Part shown: in pieces, positions 57,394 to 64,000 of the stretch | Numbering within the stretch: the stretch's first letter is position 1 | Layout of the letters: each line of letters begins with the position of its first letter | From: Linnemannia hyalina | Lineage: Eukaryota > Mortierellomycota > Mortierellomycetes > Mortierellales > Mortierellaceae | Direction: 5' to 3' | Length of the DNA stretch: 64,000 bases | Assembly (NCBI GenBank): GCA_019671135.1 | Contig: JAHRHY010000004.1 | Location: 558,001 to 622,000, forward strand | Program-made: the position numbers and the translations under genes | The notes under the pieces: generated by a model | Seen by the model: the letters and a program-made list of their open reading frames with translations, nothing else | Told to the model about the DNA's origin: nothing | Database searches by the model: none

Positions 57394-59623
57394 CTACTGC
57401 TGACGCCGACGATAGGTATACCCTCCCCCACCACCGCCCGGGATCCCCGCCGAGACCAAATCGCCATCCTTCAATACAATCCCCTCCCCGACCTGCTGTC
57501 CCCCCATCAGAGCCTCAGCCATCCCGGCAGGAACACCCTTCGGCAGCGGCTGGGCCACGTCATGACAGTAGGCGTTCAAGCCGTTGGACCAGACGTAGCC
57601 ATGGCGGATCACATTCTGGAGTATCTTGTATGCCTCCTTGTTGGCGTATGGGATCCCGCTCTTTGGGTCCTTGTACTTTGCTGGTAATCCTGTTATCGGG
57701 CAGAGCGGTTTGTGTTCCGGATCTGTCATAGGAGGTAAGTTGGTGAATTAGCTAAGATGGATTTCCTTCGGGATCAGGTGCATAAACACACGCTTCAGAC
57801 CCAATCCTGGCAAAACTTGCGCGTTTCGATAAGAAACAAAGACGACTTACAGTTTTCTTCAAATGACCATTCGCTGACAGGCGAATCCTCGTCATCAAAG
57901 TCCATAAACGTGATCCAATTGCGTCCACACATCTGCGTAGGATGCAGCCTTTTCCGTTTCCGTGCGATCGATCCCGCCGACATGTTCATGGTCGCATAGT
58001 GAGCAGGCGTGAGTGCTCCGCTAGGAATCTCTCCTGCTCCGCCCTTCCGACTTCTCGATTCTGCATCTCCCATTGCTACTCCTCCTGCAATAGACATCTC
58101 GACGTCACCATTTTGGCTGCCCACATCCACACTCATAGGTGACGCTGGCGTTCTAGAAACGGGTCCGCTGTCGACACCGTTGAAATCAACCTTGAGCTGT
58201 CTACTCTCCTGGGGTGCCGGGCTCGAATCCCTAGACATCGACACCGATCGTGACGTCTGATTCTGCTGAAGTTGAAGCTGCTGTTGTTGCAGCAATGATT
58301 GGGCCAGAGATTGTGCAAGACTCTGAGCAGGGACACCACCACCAGCCCCAGAATGTCCATACTGAGTAGGAATAATATCTGGTGCAGCACTTCCTGCTCT
58401 GGATCCCGCTCTGCTCCCTGCTCTTGATCCCACACGCGTCGGGGGTCGAGTACCTCCAGGTGTCGCAGGTCCAGTATCAGCCAGTGCCTGGATCAACGGT
58501 CCATGCCCAATCCATTCCGCAAACGAATGGTACCGCACAAACGGTCCCATCGCCACGTCCTTCTTCTTGACGACCTTCTTCTTTTCCATTTCCATCGCCT
58601 TGAATGCTTGTAGAGAAGCCAGGTTGATCTCCTCGGTCTTCTTGGCTTCCTCCAAAAGCTCCTCCTGCGTCATCTTGTGAACAACAACCTTCTCTCGCTT
58701 GGGTTGCATCGCCTTCCTGGTCTCGTACTCCAGCAATTTGAGCTCTGTCTCTTGATTGTTGAGGACCGTAGTCCGACGTGACGATTTACGAATCTCGGCC
58801 GGGATCCTGATCATGGCTGCTGATGAAGGTCCTGGAGATGCCGCTGCAGAAGTGGTTGCCGTCGATGAGGAACTGGCTACCCTTCTCGAACTTGTCGATG
58901 TAGTCTTCCTCTTGGTAGGTACCGCAGTAGTAGTAGCAGCAGCAGCGGCAGCCTGCCGAGCCGATTTCGCACGTCCCGTAGTAGCTGTCTGTCCTGCGGC
59001 AGGCACTGTAAAGGCAGATTTTCCTGTTTTCAGATGACTAAGCATAGCTTGCTGTTTCCTCCGCGCTTTGGCTTCCTCTGGATCCTCGTTCAAGTCGATC
59101 TCCTCATCCTCAGCTGGCTCCTCGTCCGCACTCGACTGGTCAAAATCTGAATCCACAATATCGTCCTCATCTATGTTTACAGGAGGGGTTCATGATGAAA
59201 AGTTTGTTGTTGAGCAACTGTAACGGGCGACACGCTTGTTGGGTAGCAAGAGTCAATGCAAACAGGGGACAGAAACAGAGTAGTGGCATGGCATGGTAGG
59301 TTGCGTTTTACCTTTGCCTTCAATCTCAAACTCCTCATCGACACCCTCATCATCAAACAGCTCCTCCATGTCCTCCTCCTGATTCAACAGTGCTTGAAGG
59401 CTTTTTTTTTACAGTATCACGAAGAAAAAAAGTCCATGGTCCGAGTTGGAAAATGGTAACAAAGAAGACAGATTGTCTTGTTAGTGATTGTTGATCTCTG
59501 AAAGGATTGCGCGAACTACAGTAAAGTCGTCGGAAATCCCCATGCCTGCAGAGTTGTGACTATATGTCCAGTTGGCCCATACCGGTTTCCCGCGTTCGCG
59601 CGTCTCTCTCGATTTGCAGCCAT
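57394..59623 (-). CDS. VPS72: SWR1/SRCAP complex subunit Vps72/YL1 (Swc2)
   Basis: Histone H2A.Z-H2B-binding subunit of the nucleosome-remodelling complex that deposits H2A.Z (family knowledge). Four exons in phase: 59623-59583, 59400-59312, 59170-57851 and 57722-57394 (about 592 aa). The short first exon encodes ERRANAGNR, and the next begins LQALLNQEEDMEELF, together the typical YL1 start. An acidic stretch (DEDDIVDSDFDQSS) and a basic/Ala-rich region follow. A long variable middle has SRAG repeats and a Gln-rich run. The C-terminal YL1_C domain has CPITGLPAKYKDPKSGIPY (from about residue 491). It ends in a Gly-rich tail. The 41-nt first exon is easy to miss; without it the gene would appear to start at an internal methionine. 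Intact. Confidence 0.92.
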
Positions 59624-60152
59624 GCTGGGGGGTCGAATGTGTTCCTGTAAACGTCGATTGCTGTCAAGACGAGAGCGAGAAAGAGAGGTGGAAGGAAAGG
59701 GAAGTCGCAAAGAAGCAAACTATGAGGGTGCCCCCTGTCAATTCGTCAATTCCTGCCACTAAATCAATCCAAGCCACATATTTCTAACGGGTCTTACGGC
59801 ACCTCACACCTGGCTTCACCAGACAAGCACAAAGGGCTAAAGTGTAAGAAAAGAAGGGTGATGGATGATAAAACCTTTCTAATGAATGACTGGAAGAAGG
59901 AGGAATATACAAAGAACGAATAGTGACACGTCTTCAAGGGTGGTAACCTGTGCGGTGACCCCTCACACAGTCACTCTTTCACTTCCCTGGCAGTTTGGAA
60001 GGACAATTCTACTAAAAGCATTTGCAACAGAATAAAGAGACCTCCGAGATATAAGTAGCGGTGGAAAGGAATAAAGAGGAAATGAAATCTTGACAGGAGA
60101 AGGGAAGGGTAGGATGTATTAGAGCAAAAATGTGGTTCTTATTATATTAGAT
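59624..60152. other. Vps72 upstream region / FAD-monooxygenase 3' side
   Basis: About 530 bases without a supported gene. It contains the Vps72 leader on the minus strand. Confidence 0.45.
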
Positions 60153-62467
60153 CTAGAGAGCGACAGCGGCGGGGGTTTGGTTCTGAGAAGCGAGCCACCT
60201 CTTGGACGGGGTATTGGTGCGTCCTGACTGGTACGTGCCCCTGAATGTTGTAAAAGGCAAGAACACAATATGGGGCCGGTATTCGTTGTAGGCGTCCGTT
60301 CCTTTCTTTAGCAGCCAGTTCGGGATGCAGTTAAATCCAATACGGCGAATCATGTTACCCACAAAGCCCTATTCAAAAACAAAAGGAATAGTACGATCGA
60401 TGTTAATCAACAATTGCTCCCGCTAATATGAATGGCAGGAAGCGGCACTAATACATCAACGCGTTGAACACATACCTGCTTGTGCATTAAGTATGCCGTC
60501 TTTCTCGATCCGTCGACCGACTGCTGTGCCAATCCACTGCGCTCATCGTAGTACTCTTTGAACGCCTTGGTAACCTCTTCCTGAGTGGTGGGAAGGTCTT
60601 CGTAGAGAATGTTGGCCAATGCTACCGCAGACGTGATGGCCATAGAGGCACCCATTCCTCCGAAAGGCAGCATCTATTGTTCCATTGTGCAAGAACGTGT
60701 GAGAAATAAGTCCATGATAAAGTCAGGTAAAGTTGTGTTGACAAATGAAAAAGAGGTCGCGTTGTTTACCTTGTGGCAAGCTAGGAGAAGCAAAATGGCC
60801 AATAAAAGATGGGTGGAGAAGAACGTGAGAAGGTTGGTGAGAGTAGTGATCATTTGGTACATGGCATTATATGCGACAACAACATAAGACAAACATCTTA
60901 CCATCTCCAAGAAGAACAGTCCTTCCGTGGTACCAGTTGTGGTAGAGCTAAAACACAGATACCATAGCTTAGTAAAAGTTCTGCTGCAAGAAGAGCGGAG
61001 TGCTATTAAACCAAAGAGACCAAAGTCCTTTATACCTTGTCCTCGAGAACGACTTTGGTAATCTGCTCCTTGGGCGTCTTGTCGAAAATGTCTCCAACAA
61101 CACCTCCCAGCGGACAGGGCATATCCTTGACCAAATCGCACATCTCCTTGGCAGCATTGGCGCTCCAGTCCGAAGAAGGTCCCTGGGTCTTGTTTTCGTC
61201 GTTGCTGCTGCTGTTTCCTTTATTCATTTTGTTCCACGCATTGTTGTCCTTAGTGATCATCCATCCAACTCTAGGGCCCAGTTCAGGATCTATCACTGGC
61301 ATGAACCACCACTACCATGTTATGGAAGGGAAATGTCATGAGAAATATTTTGCTGTCAGTCTTGCATGTACTTCTCATCTTGTATCAGCAATGGTAGTAC
61401 CCAGACTCGAGTATGTACCACCGAAAACAACTGAAACCTACGACAGAAGGAAAAAAAGGACTTACAGTCATTGGAAGAGTCGTTCCCATAACAATTTTAA
61501 ATTCACAGTGTTCCTCTTTCAAGACTGGATATTTTTCTGTGTCCATGGGCCCAGTCACTCCGACGACACAGTCATAGTCACTCTGCATGGGTTCGGCGTC
61601 ACTAGTGTGCATTAACCCTACTGCTTCGAGTTCCTTGAACATGTGTTGACGGATTGAGCTGTAAGCTCCGTCGGTTCCGACCAAGATGGTTCCCGAGTAA
61701 GTGGTGTCGTCTGCACAGGTGATTGTGACCTGGTTGTCGTCCTGGTGGGAGGCGATGACTCTTTTGTTGTAATGGAGCTTTTCTTTTGGGATCCTTGAGG
61801 CGAGGATCCTGATCAGATCGGGTCTTGCCATGACTGGCGATGCGAATCCGTACCTATGATGATAAGATAGGGAGTAGTTCAAGGGGTACAATCGCAATTG
61901 GACCATGACCGCATCAGCCCATGTTTTTTCCGTTGGCTTGCTTGTTTGCATTTGCTCACTTTGCATATGTATATGTTGGCTGTGGGATAATCTAAACGAT
62001 GAATACTGAACGCCGTCAAAACTTACGCTTCCTTTTGCGAGACCCCAGGGGCACGAGCATAAAACGATCCTTGGCAATTCAGATCCTGGTCCAACATATG
62101 TAGTCCTCCAAAGGACTTGCTGTAGGCCTCAACTTCTTCCATGATCCCTACTTGCTCGAACAGATAGTTGATCTTGTTCAATGCAATCGCAGACCCGAGT
62201 GGGCGCAGTGCCTTTGATTTTTCGAATATCTGTTATCAACGAATAATAAGTTCACGTCGAAGGTTAATCTTTCGCTTCACTCGCTCCGGAGGGAACACCT
62301 TTGCTCTTTACAGTTACCAATTGACCATGCTCAGTGCCCGAGAAAACACTGTCGATTTTTGTTACCTGGTAAGGGATGTTGCCCTTCTCGCACAGCAAGC
62401 CGAGCATGAGACCGCCCGTGCCAGCACCAACAATAAGAACCGTGGGGCCCGACTTCTTCTCCGCCAT
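60153..62467 (-). CDS. FAD-dependent monooxygenase with an 11-nt microexon
   Basis: Group A flavoprotein monooxygenase (PHBH-fold, NAD(P)H-dependent hydroxylation); substrate unknown. Eight exons: 62467-62366, 62229-62027, 61853-61466, 61311-61036, 60947-60902, 60780-60770, 60673-60476 and 60368-60153 (about 479 aa). Motifs are the dinucleotide-binding VLIVGAGTGGL (residues 10-20), GTDGAYSSIR with the DG motif (163-164), and RTVLLGDACHKMLPFGG with the second FAD-binding GD (337-338). The microexon supplies residues 339-342 (ACHK); without it the GD motif cannot be joined in frame to MLPFGGMGA. The upstream frame of exon 7 has a stop directly before the acceptor, which forces this solution. 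No transmembrane segment is obvious. Related fungal enzymes act in secondary metabolism, but no partner genes are seen nearby. Confidence 0.88.
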
Positions 62468-62835
62468 AGTTTTTTCTCGGAATAACTTTTTTGTTGTCGT
62501 AGAGAAGGGTTAGTTGCTGGTCTATTCGTTCCTGAATGAGCCCTTTTTCGGAATGAGTGATGGAGGGAAAGAGAGAGGCCGAGGAAGAAAGTTGTTGATT
62601 CCGAGAGGGAATGAAAGAAACGAATGAGATGGAGGGAAGAAAGATGAAGAAGACGATGAGTGAGAAAAAAAGAGATGGAGAGAAGAAAGAAGCGGAGAGG
62701 AGAGGCAGAGAAAGAGGAAAAAATAGAGACTGTACCCGTCTACCCCGTTTGATTAATTGCAGACAGTGTTGGGCTCAGTCAAGGTCAACAAGACATGTGT
62801 ATGAGGTGATCAGGGTTCCACACGCCAAAAACGAG

Positions 62836-62876
62836 TTGTTTTTGTTTGTTTGTTTGTTTGTTTGTTTGTTTGTTTG
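62836..62876. repeat. (TTTG)n microsatellite
   Basis: About ten TTTG units in a row. Confidence 0.95.
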
Positions 62877-63839
62877 TGTGTTCAACATTGAGAGGCGAAC
62901 TGAACATAATTGATAGAAACTCAATTGCTATCGTATGCAGGATAATCCATCTATTGTGTTCTGTTGTAGTAACAGCAAGCCATGATGGTGCTATATGCGC
63001 ATTAGTGCGCAAATTAAAGGGGGATCAAATATAAATTACTGTACCGATAGATGCAAGGGATGCCACATCTGCAAGTGAATGCACGCAACAAATACTGAGG
63101 TCGAGGAAATGGAACTGAGAAATGAACATCGGTGCAGATAGTGAATGATGAGATTCTATTTGTGGTGCATTCTTCTGTCGCTCTCGACTATGTTCGTTCA
63201 TGTCCGCACCCGACCCATCAATCCGTACATCTGAACTGGAAGACAGATATCAATGGTTGCCAGTGGTTCAAATATTAACATACCTTGTAGAGTGGTTGTT
63301 GTTGTTACTGAAGACAGGACAGGCAGTGACAGCAAGTGATTCTTATGCTAGTTGATTTTCGTCATTGTCTCCGTTCGTATCCGTGAGTTCAAGCAGCCAA
63401 GTCGTGTTCATGAGTGACATTTTAAGATGATGCATTAGACCATTGTTGGCAAGCGCACGCCAAGAAAGTTGTTCTGCTAGAAAGACAGGCAGTGGCCGCA
63501 ATTCTGGAGACAGGCTAACGCAGCAAAAGTTACCTTTGAGCAGTACTATCATATAAATAGACCCAAAGTACTAAGTATATACCCACAACCAAAACACATT
63601 TCCCGAATGGACCACAGACACTGTCTCCTTTTCGTGGTTGCCGTAGGCGGCCTCAATAATAAACGATAGCCAAATGGCCACCTGTCACCTAGCTTCAACA
63701 CACCGCAGGTCAGTGACCGACACAAGGTCAGTGTCCGCCGTGCATGGCAAGAACCTCACGGTGCAGCGAGGCTATGTACTCGCTGACCATATTTTCACGC
63801 CACGATGGTGACCCAACCGCTCGAAAACAATACATCAGT

Positions 63840-63890
63840 ATTCAGAGGGAGTAATCTCCGCAATCCACAAAGGACTGGGGATGCCTTCTG
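63840..63890 (-). repeat. degenerate fragment of repeat R1
   Basis: ATTCAGAGGGAGTAAT followed by CCACAAAGGACTGGGGAT matches the R1 core (ATTCAGAGGGGATAGT...CCACAAAGGACTGGGGAT in copy 2) in the copy-2 orientation. Only about 50 bases are recognisable. Confidence 0.55.
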
Positions 63891-64000
63891 CTGCATTCGA
63901 TGTATCGTAGCAACCAATCCACTAGATACCTCCCTTACTTTCTTCCCCTCCTATTTTGATTGTTGAGGTGTGCTGACTGTTGAAGTGTGAATAGAAAAGG

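Larger units (their letters stand above)
62468..64000. other. distal stretch without a gene
   Basis: About 1.5 kb downstream of the window's last gene start. It contains purine-rich leader-like DNA for the monooxygenase, a TTTG microsatellite and a small R1 fragment. No coding region is supported. Confidence 0.45.

Overview
The window looks like nuclear DNA of an early-diverging fungus, most likely Mortierellomycotina (Mortierella-type). That assignment is inference from gene structure and style, not a database match. Genes have many short GT-AG introns (about 50-250 nt), pyrimidine-rich leaders, and recognisable eukaryotic housekeeping products: hexokinase, eRF3/Sup35, the SWR1 subunit Vps72/YL1, a small four-span membrane protein and an FAD monooxygenase with an 11-nt microexon. 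I found no tRNA or rRNA gene.

Layout. 0-1.6 kb: 3' part of a hexokinase gene (+). 2.2-8.0 kb: two intact members (A1 -, A2 +) of an unrecognised family of single-pass membrane proteins, with a decayed gene between them. 8.5-14.6 kb: repeat R1, a scrambled kinase fragment, anonymous DNA and repeat R2. 14.6-32.8 kb: an imperfect 18-kb inverted duplication. Each arm carries one intact serine/threonine-kinase-like gene, a long CT-rich microsatellite, a 5'-truncated non-LTR retrotransposon and repeat R1. 32.5-38.4 kb: three broken members of the membrane family (A3, A4, A5, all -). 38.4-41.3 kb: two heavily decayed gene remnants. 41.66-47.05 kb: a 5.4-kb palindrome with 2.6-kb arms, a 163-nt loop, a hairpin-rich minisatellite and outward-facing promoter-like sites. 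47.5-51.8 kb: a tail-only family member (A6), a foldback element, and the largest intact member (A7). 52.6-62.5 kb: an ordinary housekeeping block, all on the minus strand. 62.5-64 kb: no gene seen.

The most interesting content is the clustered membrane family. Members share a start beginning Met-Gly without a signal peptide, a glycosylation-site-rich ectodomain with a conserved DC...G-x-FT motif, one transmembrane helix followed by basic residues, and a long low-complexity cytosolic tail. In most members the tail carries an HPRP motif. Intact and broken copies lie side by side around two large inverted repeats, so the locus looks like a birth-and-death, rearrangement-prone accessory region beside a stable core block. 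The function is unknown; a surface sensing or recognition role is only a hypothesis.

One arm of the 18-kb inverted duplication contains the 3' tail of family member A3. This shows which copy is ancestral and ties the membrane family and the kinase genes into one rearranged unit.
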